Of a stretch of 64,000 bases of DNA, positions 52,001 through 59,500 are shown piece by piece. The stretch spans positions 3,791 through 67,790 of the forward strand of contig CAZRCZ010000024.1 of the NCBI GenBank assembly GCA_964598765.1, given 5' to 3'. The DNA is from CAZRCZ01 sp964598765. GTDB taxonomy: Bacteria > Sumerlaeota > Sumerlaeia > MVZB01 > JAJFLK01. The notes under the pieces are model-generated. The model was not told the DNA's origin, made no database searches, and saw nothing but the letters and a program-made list of their open reading frames with translations. Both the position numbers and the translations under genes were made by a program. Each line of letters begins with the position of its first letter. Within the stretch, counting starts at the first letter, position 1.

Positions 52001-52656
52001 CCCGTGGAAGTCAAGACTTCGAAAGCCTTGTGGTCAATGTCGAGAAGGGAAAAGTCGAACGTCCCGCCCCCGAAGTCATAAATCGCCACCGTCTCCTGCG
52101 TGTCCTTGTTCAAACCGTAGGCCATGGCGGCGGCGGTCGGTTCGTTGATGAGGCGGACAACCTCCAGCCCGGCCAGTTCCGCGGCCTTGATCGTCGCCTG
52201 CCGCTGAATGTCGTCAAAATAGGCGGGAACGGTGACGACCGCCTTCTCAATTGGCCCGCCGATGTAATCCTCGGCGGCCTGCTTGAGTTTTCCAAGAATG
52301 AGAGCGGAAATTTGTTCGGGCGAATACGCATGACCCTCGACGATGATCGCGATCATCCCTCGCTCGTCTTCGCCCAACTGGAAGGGATAAGCTTCCTCTC
52401 CCTCGTCAATCTCCTGCTTCAGTCGGCCGATGAGCCGCTTAACGGAGGAAATGGTTCGTTTCGGCTGGGTGGCGGCTTGGCGGCGCGCGATTTCCCCGAT
52501 TACCACGTCGCCGTTTTCCTGAAACGCCACGACCGAGGGAGTTCGCGGTTGTCCCTCGGCACTGGGGATGATCCGGGCTTCGCCGTCTTCAATGATCGCC
52601 ACGACCGAATTGGTCGTTCCAAGGTCAATGCCAATGATATGTTCTATGCCAGCCAC
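49024..52656 (-). CDS. Hsp70 (DnaK-like)-helical repeat-Ser/Thr kinase fusion protein
   Basis: One 1210-residue chain joins three parts. Residues 1-505 are a DnaK-like ATPase and beta substrate-binding domain: HIIGIDLGTTNSVVAI, IYDFGGGTFDFSLLD, VILVGGTTRIPLVQ, linker-proximal LLDVTPHTLGIEV; the helical lid is missing. Residues 506-665 are a Pro/Ser/Arg-rich linker with RRKRRRRRGG. Residues 666-935 are helical, TPR-like. Residues 955-1206 are a Hanks kinase with RGSMGIVYKA, Lys985 (VVAIKVL), HRDIKPANIM (Asp1078), ITDFGIAK (Asp1097) and GTPLYMSPEQ, so it should be active. GTG 52656 is preferred over ATG 52716 because Hsp70s start shortly before IIGIDLG and a TATAAT overlaps the earlier ATG. Chaperone and signalling roles are inferred from the domains. 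Confidence 0.9.
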   Translation of the reverse strand: MAGIEHIIGIDLGTTNSVVAIIEDGEARIIPSAEGQPRTPSVVAFQENGDVVIGEIARRQAATQPKRTISSVKRLIGRLKQEIDEGEEAYPFQLGEDERGMIAIIVEGHAYSPEQISALILGKLKQAAEDYIGGPIEKAVVTVPAYFDDIQRQATIKAAELAGLEVVRLINEPTAAAMAYGLNKDTQETVAIYDFGGGTFDFSLLDIDHKAFEVLTSTGNSRLGGDDLDMALVDHLAENFQKANGLDLRSDPVTLRRLKDEAERAKCELSTSFSAVVRLPFIATVDGKPLHMEETIKRETLEDLIESYISESLQWCTQGLKEANLRKSQVTKVILVGGTTRIPLVQDMVEDYFGAAPFRGVNPDEVVAIGAAMQGAVLSGELEEVVLLDVTPHTLGIEVKGNQKSVIIEKNSTIPIKAFKTFTTTEDNQTMVNIHLLQGEEPKASECRSLGKFTLSGIPESRAGQPRIRVEIFVNADGVVEISATEAHSGKEQKLVTSCTYLNADERRAQHTASAGRRKRRRRRGGEVTPGAREKILRPASAKPGETPPARPASVSEEDTGRRVDYASTFAEVDTKGRKKEASSVSSDAVEVPPSSPTSKSAEVASPTAPPRESAPRQISDAAGPPEPLSPPPSGSAWRRKAAVSTGESSSAMSASPPSVKINPPETLKEVFDFVSAGRNDEAACETYTRRRETFLQFCKENESDPGIQAFRVRFLNLNKQPEDALAALSLMREQRPDAGSEHLEMFNLLCSNFPNYVAARRERASLSCSLGDYEFAMADLEFITKREEESVPAVLDQLSMVYERILTDHPDAATQFKLVKLYLRKGELDDAISLLQHLVQVPEHRERATKVLGYCFWQKGLRYLSWQKFKTLPVDEEMKDILYRLSADMEQADELVHAQHVLERLYGADIHYRDCADRLKKITYRVGLLQDERYGAPDSPLEEATPAPKVLVDRFELLEEINRGSMGIVYKARDRILDEVVAIKVLNDFLCADPQSVKRFKSEAKSARRLTHGHIVRIHDFYDLEHKVISMEYIEGEDLRTLLGRHSVMDEEMVREYLKQICEALAYAHKLGIVHRDIKPANIMIEGKNQVKITDFGIAKMLDAAASNTGTMIVGTPLYMSPEQIDGRSVDQRADIYALGIMLYELVTGNPPFHEGNIEYQHLHKPVPPITENISEQLKKIIYKCVEKNPDDRFQSVEELRAALETPVA

Positions 52657-52714
52657 TGAATTGAAACCTGCAACCCTTCCTTCAAGGGACCTTAAAAGTT
52701 GGCAAACTGTGTCC

Positions 52715-52720
52715 ATTATA
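52715..52720 (-). promoter_or_regulatory. Possible -10 box of the Hsp70-kinase gene
   Basis: On the minus strand TATAAT overlaps the ATG at 52716. A TTGCTC lies 20 nt upstream, a long spacing for a -35 box. If used, the transcript starts inside the longer frame and supports GTG 52656 as the real start. Confidence 0.3.
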
Positions 52721-52903
52721 ATGAATTAGGCGCATGGATTGAGCAAGGAATAATTTGACGCTGAAATTTCTTGCGTCCGGCGCGTTAGCCGTCTAAGATG
52801 CCAAGTTTGACGCCCGGAAGGAAAACCATTCGGACGGGAGAGAAGATTTGAAATTTGATCCCGCCTCGGAATTGATCCGGCGCGGAAGGATGTATCGGAC
52901 AAG

Positions 52904-53641
52904 ATGAAACAGTTGGATTTAACCATCAAACCGCGGGGGACCAACTCCAAAAACGGAAACCGGCGCGCGCGCCGCCACGGCGAATTGCCGGCGGTCGTTT
53001 ACGGAGGAGAGCGCGATCCGATGTCTGTTCTGCTGGACGCCGTCGGATTCGAGAAAATGCTTCATCTCATTCACGGCTCGACGATTTTCAATCTGAAGTC
53101 CAACGGCGAAGGGGACGTTCAGCAGGCGATCATTCGGGAAATTCAGCGCGATCCGGTCTCCGAGCAGGTCTTGCACGTTGATTTTTACCGGATTCAAGCG
53201 GATAAACCCGTCGTGGTGGAAATTCCCATTCACGGCGTCGGAGGAGTTCCCGCCGGAGTTCGCGTCGGCGGCGTCCTCGAAGTTCTGATCCGGCGCGTCA
53301 AAGTGAAGTGCTTGCCCTTGCAGGTTCCCGAATTTTTCGAGATAGACATTTCGGGTTTGGAGATCGGCCGAACGCTCCACGTTTCGGATTTGAAAGTTCC
53401 CGAAGGGATTGAATTGCTGACCGCTCCGGAGGAAGTTCTCTTCATCGTCGCCGCGCCCAAGGCGGAAGAGGAAGCCAAACCCGCCGAAGAGGGAGCCGCT
53501 CAACCCGAGCCCGAACTGATCGGCAAGGAAAAGAAGGAAGGCGAGGAAGAGGAAGCGGCGGAAGGAAAGAAGGAAGGGAAAAAAGAGGAGAAGAAGCCCG
53601 AAAAAGCCGAAAAGAAGGGCGACAAGGAAAAGAAGAAGTAA
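52904..53641 (+). CDS. rplY: 50S ribosomal protein L25 (CTC/TL5 type)
   Basis: The 245-residue protein starts MKQLDLTIKPRGTNSKNGNRRARRHGELPAVVYGG, the 5S rRNA-binding L25 domain, followed by QQAIIREIQRDPVSEQVLHVDFYRI and the C-terminal CTC domain (VPAGVRVGGVLEVLIRRVKVKCLP, LLTAPEEVLFIVAAPK). A long Lys/Glu-rich tail (about residues 187-245) extends the family norm. It leads the ribosomal cluster with pth, which is a common bacterial order. Confidence 0.95.
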   Translation: MKQLDLTIKPRGTNSKNGNRRARRHGELPAVVYGGERDPMSVLLDAVGFEKMLHLIHGSTIFNLKSNGEGDVQQAIIREIQRDPVSEQVLHVDFYRIQADKPVVVEIPIHGVGGVPAGVRVGGVLEVLIRRVKVKCLPLQVPEFFEIDISGLEIGRTLHVSDLKVPEGIELLTAPEEVLFIVAAPKAEEEAKPAEEGAAQPEPELIGKEKKEGEEEEAAEGKKEGKKEEKKPEKAEKKGDKEKKK

Positions 53642-53655
53642 GGCGCGGGATCCTG

Positions 53656-53825
53656 CGCGCATTTCAGCTTTCCGATGCAAAACGAGATTGGAGAAAAAGA
53701 GGACGCCAACGGCGTCCCGGATCAAAGCCCAAGGTTGCCAAGCGTGGCGCGGCCACCTTGGGTCATGGAACATATCGAGTCAACCCCAAGGGGGTTGCGG
53801 ATTTCGCCGGAAAACTGAAATACGA
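53656..53825. repeat. Terminal-inverted-repeat element, full copy between rplY and pth
   Basis: gcgcatttcagctttccgatg at the left and ccggaaaactgaaata at the right are inverted ends; the interior (ggacgccaacggcgtcc, aaagcccaaggttgcc, caaccccaagggggttg) is the reverse complement of 30036-30210. Its right end lies just before the ribosome-binding site of pth, so it forms most of the pth leader. Confidence 0.7.
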
Positions 53826-53844
53826 TCCGACGACGGAAAGCGAC

Positions 53845-54438
53845 ATGAAAATCATCGTCGGTTTGGGCAATCCGGGAACGCGCTATCGCGCCACGCCGCA
53901 CAATATGGGATTTGAAGTGGCGGATGAATTGAGCCGTAGGCTGACCGCGACGTTTCGGTTCTGGAATCAGGAGCGCGCCGAAGTCGCCGAGGCGCGAATC
54001 GGGGACGAGCCGCTCCTTCTGGCCAAGCCCGCGACGTGGATGAATCTCTCCGGAATTTCGGCGCGGGAGCTGATGAGAAATCGTCCGGTCCAGTTTGACG
54101 GCCTTCTCGTCGTCAGCGACGATGTGAATCTGGAGATCGGACGGCTCCGCGTTCGTGGACAAGGGAGCGCGGGGGGACACAACGGCCTTCGCTCCGTGAT
54201 CGAGTGTCTGGGGACGGAAAATTTCGCGCGTTTGCGGATCGGCGTCCGGCCGCAAACAGCCATTGAAGATTTGGCGGAATACGTGCTAAGAAAGTCGCCG
54301 CCAAAAGACGCGGAGCGGTTCCGGGAGATGATCCCCTTGGCCGCCGACGCCGCCTTATGCTGGGCGGAATCGGGAGCGGAAGCCGCCGCCAACAAGTTTA
54401 ACGGTGCCGCCCCTTTTGCGGGCGAGGAAAACCGATAA
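53845..54438 (+). CDS. pth: Peptidyl-tRNA hydrolase
   Basis: Pth recycles peptidyl-tRNA dropped from ribosomes by cutting the ester bond. The 197-residue enzyme has MKIIVGLGNPGTRYRATPHNMGFEVADEL (catalytic His19, Asn9), LLAKPATWMNLSG, LLVVSDDVNLEIGRLRVRGQGSAGGHNGLRSV and FARLRIGV. ATG 53845 follows GGAAAG; the open frame upstream runs through the repeat element and is not used. Confidence 0.96.
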   Translation: MKIIVGLGNPGTRYRATPHNMGFEVADELSRRLTATFRFWNQERAEVAEARIGDEPLLLAKPATWMNLSGISARELMRNRPVQFDGLLVVSDDVNLEIGRLRVRGQGSAGGHNGLRSVIECLGTENFARLRIGVRPQTAIEDLAEYVLRKSPPKDAERFREMIPLAADAALCWAESGAEAAANKFNGAAPFAGEENR

Positions 54439-54507
54439 CCCCCTGTTCCGCCGGTCCAAGGACTTGGAGCGGAACCGAATGAGACCAAAGGAGGGTCCCG
54501 ACAGACC

Positions 54508-55002
54508 ATGCTGAACTACGAAGCGTGCGTGATATTGAACGCGCTCTTGCCCGAAGCGGAGACCGATGCGCTGATCTCCAAGCTACAATCCCAACTCGTT
54601 TCCGGCGGCGCCCAAGTGCGCGAGGTCGCGCGTTGGGGCAAACGCCGGCTCGCCTATCGGATCAACAAGGCCGATGAAGGTTTCTACGTCGTTTATTTCT
54701 TCAATCTGCCGAGCGCCGGAGAGGTTTTGGGCGCCTTCGAGCGCGTCTGCAAGTATGACGACAACGTTCTGCGTTGCATGATCCTGAACGTCCCGGTGAA
54801 AAAGAAGAAGCAGGAAGTTCCGCAGATCGTTCCGCAACCCGGATGGCTGTCCGATTTTTCCATGAAATTGCGGCCGCATTTCTCCCGGCGGCGATCCGAG
54901 GGTTATGAGCGCGAGCCGAGACCCGTCGAACCGGAGGCGCCAGCTCCCGAATCGGCGGGATCGTCGTCGGCTCCGGACGCAGGCGCAAAACAGGAATCGT
55001 GA
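54508..55002 (+). CDS. rpsF: 30S ribosomal protein S6
   Basis: The first 100 residues carry the S6 fold: NYEACVILNALLPEAETDALISKLQ, VREVARWGKRRLAYRINKADEGFYVVYFFNLPS and FERVCKYDDNVLRCMILNV. S6 binds the central domain of 16S rRNA with S18. At 164 residues it is long because of an Arg/Pro/Ala-rich C-terminal extension. It is followed by ssb and rpsR in the usual order. Confidence 0.96.
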   Translation: MLNYEACVILNALLPEAETDALISKLQSQLVSGGAQVREVARWGKRRLAYRINKADEGFYVVYFFNLPSAGEVLGAFERVCKYDDNVLRCMILNVPVKKKKQEVPQIVPQPGWLSDFSMKLRPHFSRRRSEGYEREPRPVEPEAPAPESAGSSSAPDAGAKQES

Positions 55003-55022
55003 TTCAAGGGAGGAGGTAGCCC

Positions 55023-55496
55023 ATGATCGAATTAAACAAAGTTTTATTGATGGGGCGACTGACGCGCGATCCGGAATTGCGATACATCCCGTCGGGGACG
55101 GCGGTTTGTAAATTGCGCCTCGCCGCCGATCGAACTTACAGCGATAAGAATTCCAGCGAACGCCAAAAAGAAACGCTCTTCATTGACGTTGACGCTTGGG
55201 GGAAAACGGCGGAGTTTTGCAATGAATACATGAAGAAAGGGAGCGCGGTTTACGTCGAAGGGCGACTCAAACTTGACAGTTGGAAGGACAAGGAAACGGG
55301 CAAGGATGTCCAAAAGGTCGCCATCGTCGCCGACCGGGTCCAATTCGGCGAAACCAAAGCCGAAGCCCAAGCGCGCGCCGGACGGGCCGAAGCCATGGGC
55401 GAAGATTCGCCTCGGAGCGGCGCTCCGGCCAAAGCCGCCTCGCCGGCGCCGTCGGGAGAATCCGCCGCCGAACCGCATGACGATTTGCCGTTTTAA
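55023..55496 (+). CDS. ssb: Single-stranded DNA-binding protein
   Basis: The 157-residue protein has an OB-fold (LNKVLLMGRLTRDPELRYIPSGTAVCKLRLA, FIDVDAWGKTAEFCNEYMKKGSAVYVEGRLKLDSW) for tetramer and ssDNA binding, then a flexible Ala/Pro-rich linker. The acidic tip EPHDDLPF is the conserved docking site for DNA-repair partners. An AGGAGG stands 9 nt before the ATG at 55023. It sits between rpsF and rpsR as in many bacteria. Confidence 0.97.
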   Translation: MIELNKVLLMGRLTRDPELRYIPSGTAVCKLRLAADRTYSDKNSSERQKETLFIDVDAWGKTAEFCNEYMKKGSAVYVEGRLKLDSWKDKETGKDVQKVAIVADRVQFGETKAEAQARAGRAEAMGEDSPRSGAPAKAASPAPSGESAAEPHDDLPF

Positions 55497-55517
55497 CGAA
55501 ACAGGAAAGGAACCGTA

Positions 55518-55868
55518 ATGGAGAAGCGAAGCAGAGATCGCGATCGAGTGGAAATGGACCGGGATGACATGGAATCCCGAGGGGACTCGGAGGAACGCCG
55601 CGACCGCGAGGATTTTGGAGAGCGGGGATTCGGCGGTCCGCGCCGTCCGCCGCGCCGTTTTCATCGGGGGAAGGTCTGCGGATTTTGCGTGGACCACGCC
55701 GTCTATATTGACTACAAGGATTTGGAGCGGCTCCGCCGCTACATCACCGACCGGGGAAAGATTCTTCCGCGCCGCATCACCGGAAATTGCGCCTATCACC
55801 AACGCCTGCTGACCGGAGCCATCAAACGCTCCCGCAACATCGCGTTGATCCCGTTCAAGGCCAAATAA
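55518..55868 (+). CDS. rpsR: 30S ribosomal protein S18 with N-terminal extension
   Basis: The C-terminal part (from about residue 50) is S18: KVCGFCVDHAVYIDYKDLERLRRYITDRGKILPRRITGNCAYHQRLLTGAIKRSRNIALIPF. Cys54, Cys57, a later Cys and His form the zinc-ribbon version. The first 50 residues are an Arg/Asp/Glu-rich extension (RSRDRDRVEMDRDDMESRGD) absent from most S18s. rplI, which usually follows rpsR, does not. Confidence 0.95.
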   Translation: MEKRSRDRDRVEMDRDDMESRGDSEERRDREDFGERGFGGPRRPPRRFHRGKVCGFCVDHAVYIDYKDLERLRRYITDRGKILPRRITGNCAYHQRLLTGAIKRSRNIALIPFKAK

Positions 55869-55875
55869 AAGAGCG

Positions 55876-56222
55876 GTTTCACCACAGAGACACCGAGAGG
55901 TATCCTGCGCGCGCTCGGCGTTTGAGAAAATCAAGGTGATTTCGATTTTGCTTTACATGGCAATTTGCCGCATCCAAATGGCCGCATCTTGCTTGCGTCC
56001 CTCATACATTGATTCTCATTAACCCCGCGATTGATCGCGGGGTTGATGAGAAAAACCGCGATCGAGTATCCTTCCGCATAAAACTGCGACGGGAGTAGGA
56101 TGCGCCCTAATCCAGTCCGATTTGTAGTTATCATTCCCAATCTTTTTTTCTCCTGATCGGAAATACTTTCCATTCGACTTCAATTCACTTCAGAGACCTC
56201 TCTGTGCCTCCGTGGTGATTTC
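55876..56222. repeat. Nested interspersed repeats in a 449-bp gap
   Basis: The outer arms are caccacagagacaccgagagg (55880-55901) and acctctctgtgcctccgtgg (56196-56215), one copy of the dispersed 'gagacac' family. Inside lies a second element with the exact palindrome ccccgcgattgatcgcgggg (56023-56042; pairing extends over 56015-56050) and outer arms gcatcttgcttgcgtccc and gcgacgggagtaggatgcgc. The layout suggests that one repeat was inserted into the other. No gene is seen from 55869 to 56317. Confidence 0.68.
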
Positions 56223-56317
56223 CTCCGTGGTGAATTCCTTGGCTTGAAACCGACGTTTTCCTCATAATTCAAGCGGCGTTCATCAACGCCCTTCCAACCC
56301 CGTGAGGAAATCCAACC

Positions 56318-58558
56318 TTGGGCAAAAACTTTTTTCCCCTCCTTGCATTTTGGTTCGTCGCCGCGCCCATCCGCGCATGGGAAGGCCACGACTGGAACCA
56401 ATGGCGCGAGGCGACGGGCGTTCAAAAACCCGCGATCCAAAGTCCACAGGCGGGACAAACCGGATTGGTTCCGTTGCTTCGTTCCACTGGACCCGATTCT
56501 CCCCTCATTGACACGATCCACGATTGGGAAGCCAAGCGGGATCGGATTCTCGGCGTCCTGAGCCACTTCTTCGGCGAGCCAACCGACTTAAAACCTCCAG
56601 ATCCGCAAGCCGATACGCTCGACGAAAAAGATTGCGGCGATTACATCCGCCGACATGTCCGCATTCGCTCCGAACCGGACGATTGGATTCCCGCTTACCT
56701 TCTGCTCCCCAAACCCATCCCCACCGCGCCGCGCCCGACGATGATCGTCCTTCACCAAACCGTCGCGCAGGGAAAAGACGAGCCATGCGGCGTGAACGAC
56801 CGCGCGAAAGAATATCCGGAACTCGCGCTCGCGCTGGAATTGGTCCGGCGCGGATACATCTGCCTCGCCCCCGACATGATCGGTTTCGGCGAGCGGATTC
56901 CGCCGGGCGCGCAACCGTATCAGACCGCGCGCGAATTTTATCGCCGTCATCCCCATTGGTCGTTTTTCGGGAAAATGGTTTGGGACGTTCAGCGGATCGT
57001 GGATTGGCTCGGCACGGTTCCGCAAGTGGACGAACGGCGGATCGGGATCATCGGCCACTCGCACGGAGCCTACGGCGCGATCATGGGGGCGGCCTTCGAG
57101 CCGCGCATCTCGGCGGTCGTCGCCAGTTGCGGATTCACCACGCTCCGCGCCGATCCCGCGCCCAACCGCTGGAGCCATCTGACCCCTCTCATGCCGCGCC
57201 TCGGATTTTACATGGACGACATTAAGCAAGCTCCGTTCGATTGGCACGAGATCATCGCCTGCCTCGCGCCCCGTCCCTATTTCAACTGGGCGCGAAGCGA
57301 CGATTCCAATTTTCAGCATATCGAAAATTTCGGCGAAATTTTCGATCAACTGCGTCAAGTCTATGGCCTCTATGGATCGGCGGACGAATTGGAAGGGCGA
57401 ATCACTCCCGGTCCACACGGTTTTCCCAAGGAGGGACGCGAAGCCGCTTACGCTTGGCTCGATCAACATCTTCCGCCGCGCCCCGATCCAAAATTCAAAC
57501 CTCAAACCAAGGAAGAGTGGGAAAAAATCAGACCGCAGATTAAAGCCTTGATCGCGCGCGATCTGGGTCCGGTTGATTCTCCCATACTCGATTCACTCTA
57601 CGAAATTCTTGAAATCCACGAACGAGACGGATACACGGAGCAAAAAATTCAATACCTAGTCGCGGAAGACGAACTGGTCCGCGCCTATCTCCTTCTGCCG
57701 TCGGTAACTCAGTATTCCACCACGCGAGGTGAGTCGGTTCCTCACGCCCCGGGGATCGTTCTGTTTCACCAAACAGTTCCCGAAGGGAAAGAGGAACCGG
57801 CAGGTCACTCCGGAAGGAGGAGCATGCAGTTGGGACCCGAATTAGTCCGCAATGGTTTCATCGTTTTGATTCCCGATTCGATCTGCGCGGGTGAACGAAT
57901 CACCTCATCCGGCTCGTTTGATACCCGTGATTTTTATCATGCTCATCCTAAACTCTCGGCCATGGGAAAAATGATTCAAGACGGCCGCCGCGCCGTAACG
58001 ATTCTGCAGATGGCGCCCATTTCCGGCGGCAAGATTCGCTATCCCTTCATTGATTCTGAACGCATTGGAGTTATTGGTCATTCGCTCGGAGGGGAGGAGG
58101 CGCTCTTCGTCGAGGCTTTCGATGATCGAGTCAGGGCCGCCGTTTCGTCCTGCGGGTTTGCTCCGTTCCGATGCGAAAATGATCCCTCTCGTTGGGCGCG
58201 CGATCATTGGTTTTCTTACATGCCGCGTTTGCGCGTTGATTTCCGCGCCGGCAGACTTCCCGCATGGGATTTCGACGACGTTATTCGACTCGTCGCCCCG
58301 CGTAGTGTGTTGCTCCGTCAAACTGAAAACGACGAAATTTTTCCGCAGGGAAAAGACGTTGAATGGCTCCTGCCACATTGCCTTGAGGTCTGGACGATCT
58401 ACGGATTTTCCAACGCAGAGGAATCTCAAAGGTCCTTTAGGCATCCCTTGGCTTGGAGCCTCGAACCCGGTCCGCACGATCTCAATCCGACCGCCAATTC
58501 TTTCATTATGCGATGGATCAGCTTGTTTGATCATTTTGTCGGCGCCGTTCGACAGTAA
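56318..58558 (+). CDS. Exported protein with two tandem alpha/beta-hydrolase domains
   Basis: The 746-residue protein starts at TTG 56318 after GTGAGGAAA and has a short hydrophobic signal (FFPLLAFWFVAAPIRAW). Residues about 70-390 form one alpha/beta-hydrolase, with TMIVLHQTVAQGK, PDMIGFGERIP, GIIGHSHGAYGA (Ser248) and GPHGFPKEG (His367). Residues about 425-746 form a second, with GIVLFHQTVPEGK, PDSICAGERI, GVIGHSLGGEEA (Ser589) and PGPHDLNP (His720). Both resemble dienelactone-hydrolase or acetyl-xylan-esterase-like families. Internal duplication by tandem fusion is evident. Substrates are likely esters, perhaps on carbohydrates; this is inferred. Confidence 0.85.
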   Translation: MGKNFFPLLAFWFVAAPIRAWEGHDWNQWREATGVQKPAIQSPQAGQTGLVPLLRSTGPDSPLIDTIHDWEAKRDRILGVLSHFFGEPTDLKPPDPQADTLDEKDCGDYIRRHVRIRSEPDDWIPAYLLLPKPIPTAPRPTMIVLHQTVAQGKDEPCGVNDRAKEYPELALALELVRRGYICLAPDMIGFGERIPPGAQPYQTAREFYRRHPHWSFFGKMVWDVQRIVDWLGTVPQVDERRIGIIGHSHGAYGAIMGAAFEPRISAVVASCGFTTLRADPAPNRWSHLTPLMPRLGFYMDDIKQAPFDWHEIIACLAPRPYFNWARSDDSNFQHIENFGEIFDQLRQVYGLYGSADELEGRITPGPHGFPKEGREAAYAWLDQHLPPRPDPKFKPQTKEEWEKIRPQIKALIARDLGPVDSPILDSLYEILEIHERDGYTEQKIQYLVAEDELVRAYLLLPSVTQYSTTRGESVPHAPGIVLFHQTVPEGKEEPAGHSGRRSMQLGPELVRNGFIVLIPDSICAGERITSSGSFDTRDFYHAHPKLSAMGKMIQDGRRAVTILQMAPISGGKIRYPFIDSERIGVIGHSLGGEEALFVEAFDDRVRAAVSSCGFAPFRCENDPSRWARDHWFSYMPRLRVDFRAGRLPAWDFDDVIRLVAPRSVLLRQTENDEIFPQGKDVEWLLPHCLEVWTIYGFSNAEESQRSFRHPLAWSLEPGPHDLNPTANSFIMRWISLFDHFVGAVRQ

Positions 58559-58672
58559 AAGGCGTGAAAAGGAAATGGATGCATTCCTGCGAGGCCGAAT
58601 TAAGATGGACCAACTTGACTCGCTACCTTACAATTCTTCCGTGCGTCTCCGCGATCCAGTGGTGAATCTTTA

Positions 58673-59500
58673 ATGCCCAATCATTTTTTCCTTTCCCATC
58701 TCTGCGTCTCAAGCCTTCTCTGGCGGACGAGGCCGATTGAGTCCGCCGCCGAGACGATGATGCGGCTGGGATTGCGGCATTTGGAGCTTTCGGCCAGTCC
58801 CCTCGCGCCGCTTCATTATCAACCCGACGGCAACAACTCGCGCCTCTTCAACGTGCTGGCCGAGGCGGGCGTGTCGGTCGCCGCGCTACGGCTGACCGGA
58901 CTCGATTACCACGGGAAAATCCGCGCCATCGCCGAGGCGGGCGAACGCGGCATTCCCGCCGTCTTGGATCGCGTCGAGCCGCTTGCCTTTCCCGATCTGC
59001 TCGACCGTGTGCGGACCTACTCCTTTTGCGCGGCGCGCGCCGGGGTTCATTTCATTTTGGAAAACGACTCCCACACCAGTTGCGACAATGCCGAGGCGCT
59101 CCTGACCGTGCGGCGTCACATTCCGCACACCGCGCTCGGTTTCGGTTTTGCGCCTCCCCACGCCTTGGCCGACAAGCGCGATCCGATTGAGGAAATCCGC
59201 TCCCTCGGAAGCGCGCTTCGACTGGCTTATCTTTGGGACGCCTCGGAGGCGATGGTCCCCGGACGCGATTACAAACGCTTCTACGCCGGACCGCCCGAAG
59301 ATCAAACCCCCGGCAACGAGCGGGGCCGGATGAACTGGCCGGAATACTTTCAAGTTTTGGCCGAAGTAGGCTTTCGCGGGATTTTCAATCTCAACTGGCT
59401 CGGATCCGAGGATTGGGGCGAATGGCAAACCGAAGAGGCCATCGTCGAGTCGGTGCGGTTTTGCGGTGAATTGGCGACACGGGCGGGACTGGGCGACTAA
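58673..59500 (+). CDS. Sugar phosphate isomerase/epimerase-like TIM-barrel protein
   Basis: The 275-residue protein lacks a signal and has the xylose-isomerase-like barrel (AP_endonuc_2): SAAETMMRLGLRHLELSAS, VAALRLTGLDYHGKIRAIAEAG, GVHFILENDSHTSC and YLWDASEAMVPGRDY. The Glu in LENDS and the Asp in YLWDASE suit metal ligands. Related proteins isomerise or epimerise sugars or inositols. It is not near other members of the sugar cluster at 7.4-12.5 kb. Confidence 0.8.
   Translation: MPNHFFLSHLCVSSLLWRTRPIESAAETMMRLGLRHLELSASPLAPLHYQPDGNNSRLFNVLAEAGVSVAALRLTGLDYHGKIRAIAEAGERGIPAVLDRVEPLAFPDLLDRVRTYSFCAARAGVHFILENDSHTSCDNAEALLTVRRHIPHTALGFGFAPPHALADKRDPIEEIRSLGSALRLAYLWDASEAMVPGRDYKRFYAGPPEDQTPGNERGRMNWPEYFQVLAEVGFRGIFNLNWLGSEDWGEWQTEEAIVESVRFCGELATRAGLGD

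Noticed and set aside
50803..52659. 618-codon open frame antisense to the Hsp70-kinase gene
   Set aside because: Arg/Gly-rich translation without motifs; the opposite strand carries clear Hsp70 blocks.
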